The translations under genes and the position numbers were made by a program. Positions 44,085-51,940 of a DNA stretch of 64,000 nucleotides are shown piece after piece. Below the pieces are notes generated by a model. That model saw only the letters and a list, made by a program, of their open reading frames with translations. It did no database searches and was not told the origin of the DNA. The DNA comes from Halobaculum halobium (GTDB lineage: Archaea; Halobacteriota; Halobacteria; Halobacteriales; Haloferacaceae). The DNA lies in NCBI RefSeq assembly GCF_030127145.1, contig NZ_CP126158.1, forward strand, positions 1,860,001 to 1,924,000, read 5' to 3'. The stretch's first letter is position 1. The number at the start of each line of letters is the position of its first letter.

Positions 44085-46127
44085 GTGTCCGAGCAACTCC
44101 CGCAGGTCGAGACCCTGTTCCTCCACGAACGCGACGGCGACGACGAGTTCACCGTCGTCGTCGAGCGCGACGGCTCGCGCGTTCTCCACGGCGTCCTCGA
44201 GCTGAAGGAAGCCAGTGCCGGCCCGCGCCCGCGTCGCTTTCGCGTCACGCAGAAGGGCGGCGAGGAACCCCGCCAGCCCGACCAGTTCGTCGAACTCGCG
44301 CGCAACGCGCGCCGCATCCGTATCTCCGAGCAGACGACCGCGCGGGCTCGCGACCGACTCACGGCGATGCTCGACGCCTATCAGATCGACGCCAAGCAGG
44401 TGCGTACCTGTCGCTACTGCGCGAACGCCGGGCGCTACTCCCCGGTCACGAGCGACACCGCGGTGAAGGCCGACCGAGACTGGATCTGCCCCGACTGCGC
44501 GAAACGGGAACTCGAACGCGAACTCTCCTACAAGGGGCAGTTCACCGGCAACGCCCAGGAGCGGCTGGAGGACCTCCTCTTCGAGGTACAGGACCTGGAG
44601 CGCATCACGAACCTCCTCCAGGGGAACCTCGACCCCGACCTCACGAAGTTCGACACCATCTCGGCGACGACCGACGAGATCGACCCGGTTCCGACCGACT
44701 CGCTGAACCTCCACCCCGCGCTGCAAGAGCGCGTCGAGGGGCGGTTCGACGAACTGCTGCCGGTGCAGAGCCTCTCGGTCGAGAACGGTCTGTTCGACGG
44801 CGACGACCAGCTCGTGGTGAGCGCGACGGCGACCGGGAAGACGCTCGTGGGCGAACTCGCCGGCGTCGACAACGCGCTCAACGGGAAGGGGAAGCTGCTG
44901 TTTCTCGTCCCGCTGGTCGCGCTCGCGAATCAGAAACACGAGGACTTCGAGGAGCGCTACGGCGACGTGCTCGACGTGACGATCCGCGTCGGCGCCTCCC
45001 GGATCAACGACGACGGCAACCGCTTCGACCCGAACGCCGACGTCATCGTCGGCACCTACGAGGGCATCGACCACGCGCTACGCACCGGCAAGGACATGGG
45101 TGATATCGGCACGGTCGTCATCGACGAGGTCCACACCCTGAAAGAGGAGAGGCGGGGCCACCGCCTCGACGGGATGATCTCCCGGCTGAAGCACTACTCC
45201 GAAAACCGGGGGTCGTCCGCGCAGTGGGTGTACCTCTCGGCGACCGTCGGTAACCCGGAGTTCCTCGCCGAGCGCCTCCGTGCGACGCTCATCGAGTTCG
45301 AGGAACGACCCGTTCCCATCGAACGCCACGTCACATTCGCCGACCAGCGCGAGAAGGTCGACATCGAACAGAAGCTCGTCAAACGCGAGTTCGATACGAA
45401 GTCTTCGAAGGGGTACCGCGGGCAGACGATCATCTTCACTAACTCCCGCAGACGCTGCCACGAGATCTCTCGGAAGCTGGAGTACGACTCCGCGCCGTAT
45501 CACGCCGGGCTCGATTACAAGCGCCGCAAGACCGTCGAGCGCAAGTTCGGCAACCAGGACCTGGCGGCCGTCGTCACGACCGCCGCGCTCGCCGCCGGCG
45601 TCGACTTCCCCGCCTCACAGGTGATCTTCGACACGCTCGCGATGGGCATCGAGTGGCTCTCGGTACAGGAATTCGAGCAGATGCTCGGCCGGGCGGGGCG
45701 CCCCGACTACCACGACGAGGGGACGGTGTACGTGCTCGTCGAACCGGACGCGAGCTACCACTCCTCGATGGAAGGGACCGAAGACGAGACGGCGTTCAAG
45801 CTCCTGAAAGGGGAGATGGAAGACGTGACGACGGTGTACGACACCGCCTCCGCCGCCGAGGAGACGCTCGCGAACGTCGTCGTCGCCGGCACGGGCGCCA
45901 AGAAGCTCAACGACCGAATGATCGGCGAGGTCCCAACCACGCACGCGGTCGGGAAGCTGCTGGAGTGGGAGTTCATCGACGGGCTGGCCCCGACACCGTT
46001 GGGTCGCGCTGTCGCCGAGCACTTCCTCGCGCCCGACGACGCGTTCCGTATCCTCGACGGGATCCGGAAGGACCACCACCCATACGAGATCATCGGGGAC
46101 ATGGAGTTGGCAGACGAGGAACTGTAG
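44085..46127 (+). CDS. Ski2-like DEAD/DEAH helicase with N-terminal zinc-binding domain
   Basis: A 680-residue SF2 helicase starting at GTG 44085. N-terminal 110 residues form an extra domain; a cysteine site follows (CRYCANAGRYSPV...WICPDCAKREL). The helicase core begins with the Q-motif-like LLPVQSLSVENGLF. Then come Walker A SATATGKT near residue 248, DEVH at motif II, SATVGNP (motif III) and the C-terminal motifs IIFTNSRRRCHEIS, HAGLDYKRRKTVERKF and QMLGRAGRPDYHD. It is close to the archaeal Hel308/Ski2-like group with a DUF5814-type N-terminus. It probably unwinds RNA or DNA at stalled structures; this is inferred. The related small protein at 41336-41791 is on the opposite strand 2 kb away. 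Confidence 0.88.
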   Translation: MSEQLPQVETLFLHERDGDDEFTVVVERDGSRVLHGVLELKEASAGPRPRRFRVTQKGGEEPRQPDQFVELARNARRIRISEQTTARARDRLTAMLDAYQIDAKQVRTCRYCANAGRYSPVTSDTAVKADRDWICPDCAKRELERELSYKGQFTGNAQERLEDLLFEVQDLERITNLLQGNLDPDLTKFDTISATTDEIDPVPTDSLNLHPALQERVEGRFDELLPVQSLSVENGLFDGDDQLVVSATATGKTLVGELAGVDNALNGKGKLLFLVPLVALANQKHEDFEERYGDVLDVTIRVGASRINDDGNRFDPNADVIVGTYEGIDHALRTGKDMGDIGTVVIDEVHTLKEERRGHRLDGMISRLKHYSENRGSSAQWVYLSATVGNPEFLAERLRATLIEFEERPVPIERHVTFADQREKVDIEQKLVKREFDTKSSKGYRGQTIIFTNSRRRCHEISRKLEYDSAPYHAGLDYKRRKTVERKFGNQDLAAVVTTAALAAGVDFPASQVIFDTLAMGIEWLSVQEFEQMLGRAGRPDYHDEGTVYVLVEPDASYHSSMEGTEDETAFKLLKGEMEDVTTVYDTASAAEETLANVVVAGTGAKKLNDRMIGEVPTTHAVGKLLEWEFIDGLAPTPLGRAVAEHFLAPDDAFRILDGIRKDHHPYEIIGDMELADEEL

Positions 46128-46250
46128 CCGGGCGCGAGCCGCGCAGCGACCCGGTCGTTCGATCGTCGGATCGGATGCTGACTCCCGTCACGTTCTGGAC
46201 GAGTGGGAGATTGTGCGCATCTTAATTGCGGTCGCTGCCGTCGTATGGCT

Positions 46251-46673
46251 ATGGCCGACGCTCCCGACCGCCGACAGCTCGTTCTCGAGGTTCGATCCCA
46301 GCTCGACGAATGGACGGCCCGCGCCCGCAGCGAGGCGTACGCCGAACTATTCGAGGGCGACGATCCGGTTCTCTCCGCGGAGGAACTCCGATTGCTCGAT
46401 GCGATCGACTCGCGCCTTGAGCGTCACGGCGGCGACGGGGTCTGGGGAACCGACCAGTATGGAATCCATTCGGCCGACGACGGGCAGTCGACCGACGCGC
46501 TCGGGGTCGTCTGCGTGTACCATCCGCAGGTGACGAGCGACTCGGTTCTCCGCGGTCTCGACGACCTCGACGACGAGACCGAAGAGCGGATCAACGCGGC
46601 GCTGTGGACGTACGCCGAGCGCGTCACGGAACGGATCGACGAACGGCTCGATGAGTATCTCGACCGCGGTTGA
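46251..46673 (+). CDS. Conserved haloarchaeal protein, acidic helical
   Basis: A 140-residue protein, MADAPDRRQLVLEVRSQLDEWTARARSEAYAELFEGDDPVLSAEELRLLDAIDSRLE..., that looks all-helical apart from a strand near GVVCVYHPQVTSDS. The start at 46251 is preferred over an ATG six bases upstream because the TTAATTG box lies 29 nt upstream of it; with the other start the distance would be 23. No enzyme motif is present. It could be a DUF7539-like protein, from memory. Its neighbours are a helicase upstream and a DUF5789-like gene converging with it. Confidence 0.7.
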   Translation: MADAPDRRQLVLEVRSQLDEWTARARSEAYAELFEGDDPVLSAEELRLLDAIDSRLERHGGDGVWGTDQYGIHSADDGQSTDALGVVCVYHPQVTSDSVLRGLDDLDDETEERINAALWTYAERVTERIDERLDEYLDRG

Positions 46674-46737
46674 TCGCGGCCGCGGATACGGAACCGGGCG
46701 CGGCTTCGGTTCGGTTACACGGGGCGTGCTGCTCTCG

Positions 46738-47337
46738 TTAGATGCCGAGCCACTCGTCGTTCCGGACCTCGTAGCCGTTCGCCCGACAGTACTCGGCGGC
46801 CCTTCGCCGGACCGACCGAGACCCGGGAAGGTCGCGGTCGGTGCGGATCTGCTCGACGATCCAGTCGGCGACGACCGGAATCCCCTCGTTTTCGTCGATC
46901 GGGTCGATATCCATGAGCTCCTGCAGCGTTCGCTCGTAGGCGTCTCGCTGGGACCCGGTGAGTTTCACTTCTCGAAGCGCCCCAACGGCCTCAACGATCC
47001 GCTTCATCGCCGCGGCGACCGTCGGCCGCTGTACCCGGACTCGGACAGCTGCGGGGGAGTCGAACACCTCCTCGTCGGTGTCGGGGAGCAGCGCCTCGAC
47101 GGTGTATGTGTCGGCGCCCGCCGAGATCTCGCGTTCGCCGATCGCGTCGACGACCTCGGCTCCGGTTGCGGGGAACTCCAACGACTCGACGTCCCGTTCG
47201 ATATCCGCGAGCACATCCTCGTCGACCGGCGGTTCCTCCTCGTCGTACCGCTCCAGATCCGTGGCGATGGCTCGCTCCCGCCGGCGCTTCTCGGCGTCGT
47301 GCGCCTGCTTGTCACGTCCGCGTTTGTCGTCTGCCAT
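46738..47337 (-). CDS. DUF5789-like haloarchaeal protein
   Basis: A 199-residue protein with a basic coiled N-terminus (DDKRGRDKQAHDAEKRRRERAIATDLERYDEE). A conserved block LEFPATGAEVVDAIGEREISAGADTYTVEALLPDTDEEVFDSPAAVRVRVQRPTVAAAMKRIVEAV follows. The pattern resembles the domain called DUF5789 in haloarchaea; its role is unknown. The C-terminus SVRRRAAEYCRANGYEVRNDEWLGI is also conserved. It converges with the gene at 46251 and is divergent from the SLC13 carrier. No partner can be assigned. Confidence 0.75.
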   Translation of the reverse strand: MADDKRGRDKQAHDAEKRRRERAIATDLERYDEEEPPVDEDVLADIERDVESLEFPATGAEVVDAIGEREISAGADTYTVEALLPDTDEEVFDSPAAVRVRVQRPTVAAAMKRIVEAVGALREVKLTGSQRDAYERTLQELMDIDPIDENEGIPVVADWIVEQIRTDRDLPGSRSVRRRAAEYCRANGYEVRNDEWLGI

Positions 47338-47451
47338 TCGTCTATCGTTGGCGTCCGGTCCGGATAACTCCGCGTCCGATTGTCGGACCGTACGAACGCC
47401 GGCCGCTCACACAGACGGACCCGAGTGCCGTGTCGCTCCGTTCCCGTGCCA

Positions 47452-47458
47452 TTTTTCT
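47452..47458 (+). promoter_or_regulatory. TTTTTCT box before the SLC13 gene
   Basis: TTTTTCT starts 30 nt upstream of the GTG at 47482 and is the main reason to choose that start over earlier Met or Val codons. Confidence 0.5.
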
Positions 47459-47481
47459 TGTCCCCCGGTGTCGCATTTGGC

Positions 47482-49338
47482 GTGCTCGCGCCCGAGATCC
47501 TGTTCGTCTTCGCGGTGATCTTCGCGGCGCTCGTGCTGTTCGTTACTGAACCCGTCCCGGTGGACATCACCGCCATCGGGATCCTCGTCGCGCTGCTGCT
47601 CGCCGGACCGGTCACGGCCGCCCTCGCGGGCGCCGGCCTGCTCGCGGAGCCGTTCGAACTCGTCACCGTCGAGGAGGGGCTGTCGGGGTTCGCGAACCCT
47701 GCGACGCTGACGGTACTCGCGATGTTCGTCCTCTCTGAGGGCGTCCGGATGACCGGGATCGTCCAGCGCCTCGGCGGGTTCATCTCGCGGCTCACTGAGG
47801 ATGACGAGTCCAAGCAGTTGGGCGCCACCATCGGCGTCGTCGGGCCGATCTCCGGGCTGATCAACAACACCGCGGCCGTCGCGATCCTCCTCCCGATGGT
47901 AATCGACATCGCCGAGCGGGGCCGCACGTCGCCGTCGAAGCTGCTGCTCCCGCTGAGCTACGCCTCGATGTTCGGCGGCACGCTCACGCTCATCGGCACC
48001 TCCACCAACATCCTCGCGTCAGACCTGTACGCGACGCTGGCGCCGGCGGACGTGGCCCGCCAGTTCGGGATGTTCGAATTCCTCCCGCTCGGGCTCGTCC
48101 TGCTGGTCGTCGGATCGGCGTACCTCCTCACCGTCGGGCGGTGGCTTACCCCGGCCCGGATCAAGCCGCGCGCAGACCTCACCGAGGAGTTCCAGATGGC
48201 CGATTATCTGACCGAGGTCGTCGTCCGCGAGGACTCCCCGCTCGTGGGACAGCGCGTCGAGACGGCGCTCTCAGAGACGGCGTTCGACATCGACCTCGTC
48301 CAACTCGTCCGCAACAACCGGACGTTCCTCGAACCGTTCGGACAAAAGGAGATCCGCGCTGGCGACGTGTTCGCCGTGCGAACCGACCGGGGGACGCTGG
48401 TCGAGTTGCTCGACGTAGAGGGGCTCGACCTCATCCCCGAGGTCGTCGACGAGGCCGAATTGGAGACCGCAGAGGAGGCGCAAAACCTCGTGGAGGTCGT
48501 CGTCGCCCCCGGATCGTCGCTGATCGGCGAGTCGCTCGCCTCCGCCAGCTTCCGCCAGCGCTACGACGCGACCGTGCTCGCCTTCCGCCGTGGCGGTGAA
48601 CTGGTCCGCCAGCGGATGGACCGAATCCCGCTCCGCGTCGGCGACACCCTGCTCGTGCAGGCGAGTGAGGCGTCCGTCGAACGCCTCGACACCAACCGGA
48701 ACTTCATCCTCGCACGCGAGATCGAGACGCACGACTACCGGCGCTCGAAGACGGTCGTCGCCGCGGGCATCGTCGGACTCGTCGTCGGCCTCGCCGCCGC
48801 GAACGTGCTGCCGATCGTCGTCTCGGCGCTCGCGGGCGCGCTCGCGATGGTCGTCACCGGCTGTCTGAAGCCCAGCGAAGTGTATGATGCCGTCGAGTGG
48901 GATGTGATCTTCCTGCTCGCGGGCGTCATCCCGCTCGGCATCGCGATGCAGACGTCCGGCACCGCGGGTCTGTTGGCGGACGCGATCGTCGCGAGCGCGG
49001 ACGTCCTCTCTCCGGTGATCCTCTTGGGCGCATTCTACGTCGTGACGGCCCTGCTGACGAACGTCATCTCGAACAACGCCAGCGTCGTGCTCATGATCCC
49101 GGTGGCCCTTCAGGTGGCCGCGGCGCTCGGCGCCAACCCCCTCGCGTTCGCGATGGCGGTGACGTTCGCGGCCTCGACGGCGTTCATGACGCCCGTTGGG
49201 TACCAGACGAACCTGTTCGTGTACGGCCCCGGCGGCTACCGCTTCACCGACTACGTGCGCGTGGGAGCGCCGCTGCAGGCGCTGTTCGCGGTCGTGACGA
49301 CGCTCGGGATCCCGGTCGTGTTCGGGTTGGGGCTGTGA
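47482..49338 (+). CDS. SLC13-family permease with two TrkA-C domains
   Basis: A 618-residue membrane carrier. The N-terminal segment VLAPEILFVFAVIFAALVLFVTEPVPVDITAIGI and LINNTAAVAILLPMVIDIA belong to the first half of the DASS/SLC13 fold. Two RCK-C (TrkA-C) domains sit in the middle (VVVREDSPLVGQRV and VVVAPGSSLIGESLASA). The second half repeats the carrier motif in VIPLGIAMQTSGTAGLL, NVISNNASVVLMIPVAL and MTPVGYQTNLFVYGPGGY. Such proteins move sulfate, dicarboxylates or similar anions with Na+; the substrate is not decidable. The GTG start at 47482 (VLAPEIL) is chosen because the T-run box is 30 nt upstream. Longer starts at 47380 or 47446 remain possible. tRNA-Pro follows 61 bases after the stop. 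Confidence 0.88.
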   Translation: MLAPEILFVFAVIFAALVLFVTEPVPVDITAIGILVALLLAGPVTAALAGAGLLAEPFELVTVEEGLSGFANPATLTVLAMFVLSEGVRMTGIVQRLGGFISRLTEDDESKQLGATIGVVGPISGLINNTAAVAILLPMVIDIAERGRTSPSKLLLPLSYASMFGGTLTLIGTSTNILASDLYATLAPADVARQFGMFEFLPLGLVLLVVGSAYLLTVGRWLTPARIKPRADLTEEFQMADYLTEVVVREDSPLVGQRVETALSETAFDIDLVQLVRNNRTFLEPFGQKEIRAGDVFAVRTDRGTLVELLDVEGLDLIPEVVDEAELETAEEAQNLVEVVVAPGSSLIGESLASASFRQRYDATVLAFRRGGELVRQRMDRIPLRVGDTLLVQASEASVERLDTNRNFILAREIETHDYRRSKTVVAAGIVGLVVGLAAANVLPIVVSALAGALAMVVTGCLKPSEVYDAVEWDVIFLLAGVIPLGIAMQTSGTAGLLADAIVASADVLSPVILLGAFYVVTALLTNVISNNASVVLMIPVALQVAAALGANPLAFAMAVTFAASTAFMTPVGYQTNLFVYGPGGYRFTDYVRVGAPLQALFAVVTTLGIPVVFGLGL

Positions 49339-49399
49339 GGCGGCCCCGGGTCGGAGCGAACGGAACCGTTTAGTTCGGGCGGCAGGGACATACCGGTGA

Positions 49400-49472
49400 G
49401 GGACCGTGGGTTAGCCTGGTATACTTCGGGCCTTGGGTGCCCGTGACCCCGGTTCAAATCCGGGCGGTCCCA
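49400..49472 (+). tRNA. tRNA-Pro (TGG)
   Basis: Acceptor GGGACCG/CGGTCCC with discriminator A at 49472; D-arm GGGTTAGCCTGGTATACTT region; anticodon stem CGGGC/GCCCG with loop CTTGGGT, anticodon TGG at 49434-49436; T-arm CCCGG/CCGGG with loop TTCAAAT. No intron and no encoded CCA; 73 nt. A T-run (GTTTTCG) follows within ten bases. Confidence 0.96.
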
Positions 49473-49726
49473 TCCGTTTTCGCGCCTTTAGTATCCCGAG
49501 CCACCGGTGTGTGTCGTACACCTGCCCGTGCGGTCGGATATCACTGGCGGCGGGAAGCGCACGTCAAGCAACGAAACTCGGCCGATCCGACGGTGGTTGA
49601 TAGCGCGTGATCTCGACACGCTACCGATCGACGCCGGTGAACGCGACGGAACCCTACCGCGGAGTGGGTTGGCCCCAATCATCCTACACTATTATTCATG
49701 ATTGCCTCGAACCTGTCAGTACAGCC

Positions 49727-51130
49727 ATGAGTACTGACGACCCCGATCACTCCGCCGACGCACACGGTCACGAGCACCGCGAAGTAGCGGGGCCGGGGTA
49801 TCCGACCCCGGCGGCGATGCGTACCGAATCGGACCGCGAGAAGACCGCCTTCGTCATGTCGCTTCGAGTCGGGATGGACGTTGACGGCCCCGACTTCGTC
49901 GGTGTCGTGGACGTCGACCCCGACTCCGACACCTACGCGGAACTGATCGACACCGTCGAGATGCCGAACAAGGGCGACGAACTCCACCACTTCGGCTGGA
50001 ACACCTGTTCGTCCTCGTGTCACGCCGAGGGGCTCACCCGGGACCACCTGATCGTCCCGGGGCAACGCTCCTCTCGGATCCACATCATCGACGCTGCCGA
50101 CCCCCGGACCCCGGAGATCGAGCGGGTGATCGAACCCGAGGAGGTGTTCGAGCACGACCTCTCGGCGCCGCACACGGTCCACTGCGTCCCCGAGGGAAAG
50201 ATCGTCATCAGCATGCTCGGCAACGCCGACGGCGAACTCCCCGGCGGCTTCCTCCAACTCGACCAAGACGACTTCTCCATCGACGGCCACTGGGAGGTCG
50301 ACAGCGGTCCGATGGAGATGAACTACGACTACTGGTATCAGCCCCGCCACGGGGTGATGATCTCCAGCGAGTGGGCCGCCCCGGAGACGTACTACCCGGG
50401 CTTCGACCTGGAGGACGTGGAGGCTGGCAAGTACGGTGACAGCATCCACATCTGGGACTGGGAGACGAGGGAACACCGACAGACCCTCTCGTTCGACGAG
50501 GAGGGGCTGATCCCGCTGGAGGTGCGGATGCCCCACAACCCCGAGGAGACGGAGGGGTACGTCGGCGCCGCGCTCTCCTCGAACATCCTCCGTTTCTGGG
50601 AGGCAGACGATGGGACCTGGGACTGGGAGAAAGTCATCGACATCGAGGACCGCGAACATCCCGACTGGGACATGCCGGTCCCGGGCCTCGTGACGGACCT
50701 GCTCGTCTCGCTGGACGACCAGTATCTGTTCTTCTCGAACTGGCTCCACGGCGACGTGCGGATGTACGACGTCAGCGACACGGGGAGCCCCCGGCTGGTG
50801 GACCAGGTGTGGGCCGGCGGCAACTTCGGCGACCGACAGACGGTCGGCGACTACGACATCCGTGGCGCCCCGCAGATGCTCCAGCTCTCCCGCGACGGGC
50901 GCCGTCTCTACTGGACCACGTCGCTGTTCTCCACCTGGGACAACCAGTTCTACCCCGAGATGGGCGAGGAGGGGTCGCTGATGCTGAAGGCGGACGTGCA
51001 TCCCGAGGAGGGACGCATGGAACTCGACGAGGAGTTCGTCGTCGACTTCGGCGACGCGCCCGGCGGCCCGGCCCGCGCCCACGAGATCCGCTGGCCCGGC
51101 GGCGACTGTACCAGCGACGTCTGGCAGTAG
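49727..51130 (+). CDS. Selenium-binding protein 56 family (methanethiol oxidase-like)
   Basis: A 467-residue beta-propeller of the SBP56 family. Visible family segments are PGYPTPAAMRTESDREKTAFVMSL, then the metal/selenium site region KGDELHHFGWNTCSSSCHAEG with its cysteines, HDLSAPHTVHCVPEGKIVISMLG, YWYQPRHGVMISSEWAAPETYYPGFD, PHNPEETEGYVG and RAHEIRWPGGDCTSDVWQ at the very end. In bacteria and humans members are methanethiol oxidases making H2O2, sulfide and formaldehyde, which may or may not hold here. The gene is followed after six bases by a 2Fe-2S ferredoxin, which suggests an electron partner. The start MSTDDPDHS is the natural acidic N-terminus; AT-rich bases lie about 32-35 nt upstream. 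Confidence 0.9.
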   Translation: MSTDDPDHSADAHGHEHREVAGPGYPTPAAMRTESDREKTAFVMSLRVGMDVDGPDFVGVVDVDPDSDTYAELIDTVEMPNKGDELHHFGWNTCSSSCHAEGLTRDHLIVPGQRSSRIHIIDAADPRTPEIERVIEPEEVFEHDLSAPHTVHCVPEGKIVISMLGNADGELPGGFLQLDQDDFSIDGHWEVDSGPMEMNYDYWYQPRHGVMISSEWAAPETYYPGFDLEDVEAGKYGDSIHIWDWETREHRQTLSFDEEGLIPLEVRMPHNPEETEGYVGAALSSNILRFWEADDGTWDWEKVIDIEDREHPDWDMPVPGLVTDLLVSLDDQYLFFSNWLHGDVRMYDVSDTGSPRLVDQVWAGGNFGDRQTVGDYDIRGAPQMLQLSRDGRRLYWTTSLFSTWDNQFYPEMGEEGSLMLKADVHPEEGRMELDEEFVVDFGDAPGGPARAHEIRWPGGDCTSDVWQ

Positions 51131-51136
51131 CCGCCG

Positions 51137-51454
51137 ATGCCGCATGCGGTCTCTCTGGAGTGGCGAGACGGCCGAGAGGCGACCGTCGAGGTTGAGGAGG
51201 CCGAGACGGTCATCGACGCGACCGAGCGTGCGGGGCTCGGCGTCCCCTACGGCTGCCTGTACGGCGCCTGCGCGACCTGCACCGGGCGCCTGCTCGAGGG
51301 TGACCTCGTCCACGTCAAACGCCCACGGGGGTTGAAGCCCCGCCATCGACAGGACGGCTACGTCCTGCTGTGTGTGGCCGAACCGCGCTCCGACTGCCGG
51401 ATCGAGGTGGGTGCGGAGATACAGGCCGACCTCGTGGCGAACCCGTGGAAGTGA
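51137..51454 (+). CDS. 2Fe-2S plant-type ferredoxin
   Basis: A 105-residue ferredoxin of the beta-grasp type. The cluster ligands are PYGCLYGACATCTGRLLEG (CxxxxCxxC) and the distant Cys in GYVLLCVAEP. The sequence starts PHAVSLEWRDGREATVEVEEAETVIDATERAG. It is shorter than the abundant halophilic ferredoxin because it lacks the large acidic insertion, and it may have a dedicated role. It begins six bases after the SBP56 gene and is almost certainly co-transcribed. The likely job is to take electrons from or give them to the SBP56 enzyme; this is inferred from position. Confidence 0.9.
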   Translation: MPHAVSLEWRDGREATVEVEEAETVIDATERAGLGVPYGCLYGACATCTGRLLEGDLVHVKRPRGLKPRHRQDGYVLLCVAEPRSDCRIEVGAEIQADLVANPWK

Positions 51455-51940
51455 GACCGATCCCCCGACGCGCGGCCGCCGCCGCAACGGATCCCCCTCG
51501 TACTCGTCGGGGACGTCCTCCTCGTAGTCGACACCCCGAAGGCACGGCGTCGGTAGGTTGCGGGCGCCGTGCCGGCGGAGGCCATCTCGCCTCGAAACGA
51601 GACCGGATACGGACCACAGTCGAACACGGCATGGCGCGCGAGAGACGAATCCGACCAGATCCCGCTGTTCACTCGCAGGAGCGGATCCGATCGGCCTCGT
51701 ACTCGTCGCGTTCGCCGGGACTCGATACACGCTTCAACTCGTCCGCCGAGTGGGTCAGACACGGGGATCTCACTCCGGAGTGTGGCTCCTGACCGGTGGA
51801 ACCGAGACGGCAACCGGGCTGAACACTCCGAGTTCGACGAGCGCTGGCCCGACGGCAACTTCACCAGCCCTCGGGCCAGGGGCGATCACTTCCACCGAGA
51901 GGCGACAGTTCTTACCCGATGAGGGAGCTACCTCTGTGCA
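51455..51940. other. Intergenic region with possible gene remnants before mcm
   Basis: A 486-bp stretch without a convincing gene. Two short minus-strand segments have haloarchaeal-like composition: one including DYEEDVPDEYEGDPL near 51480-51540, and one ending ERDEYEADRIRSCE with a stop at 51669-51671. They are not in one frame and could be relics of a lost gene; this is weak. Near 51540-51580 a GC-rich inverted element (CACGGCG ... CGCCGTG) could form a hairpin. The last 30 bases before the ATG at 51941 contain TTCTTACCC, a possible promoter element. Confidence 0.4.

Noticed and set aside
47380-47481. Longer N-terminus for the SLC13 carrier
   Set aside because: The extra residues are Arg/Ser-rich and not membrane-like, and the promoter box fits the GTG at 47482.
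41991-49472. Introns in the two tRNA genes
   Set aside because: Both anticodon loops have the normal seven bases with no insertion; the genes are 74 and 73 nt.
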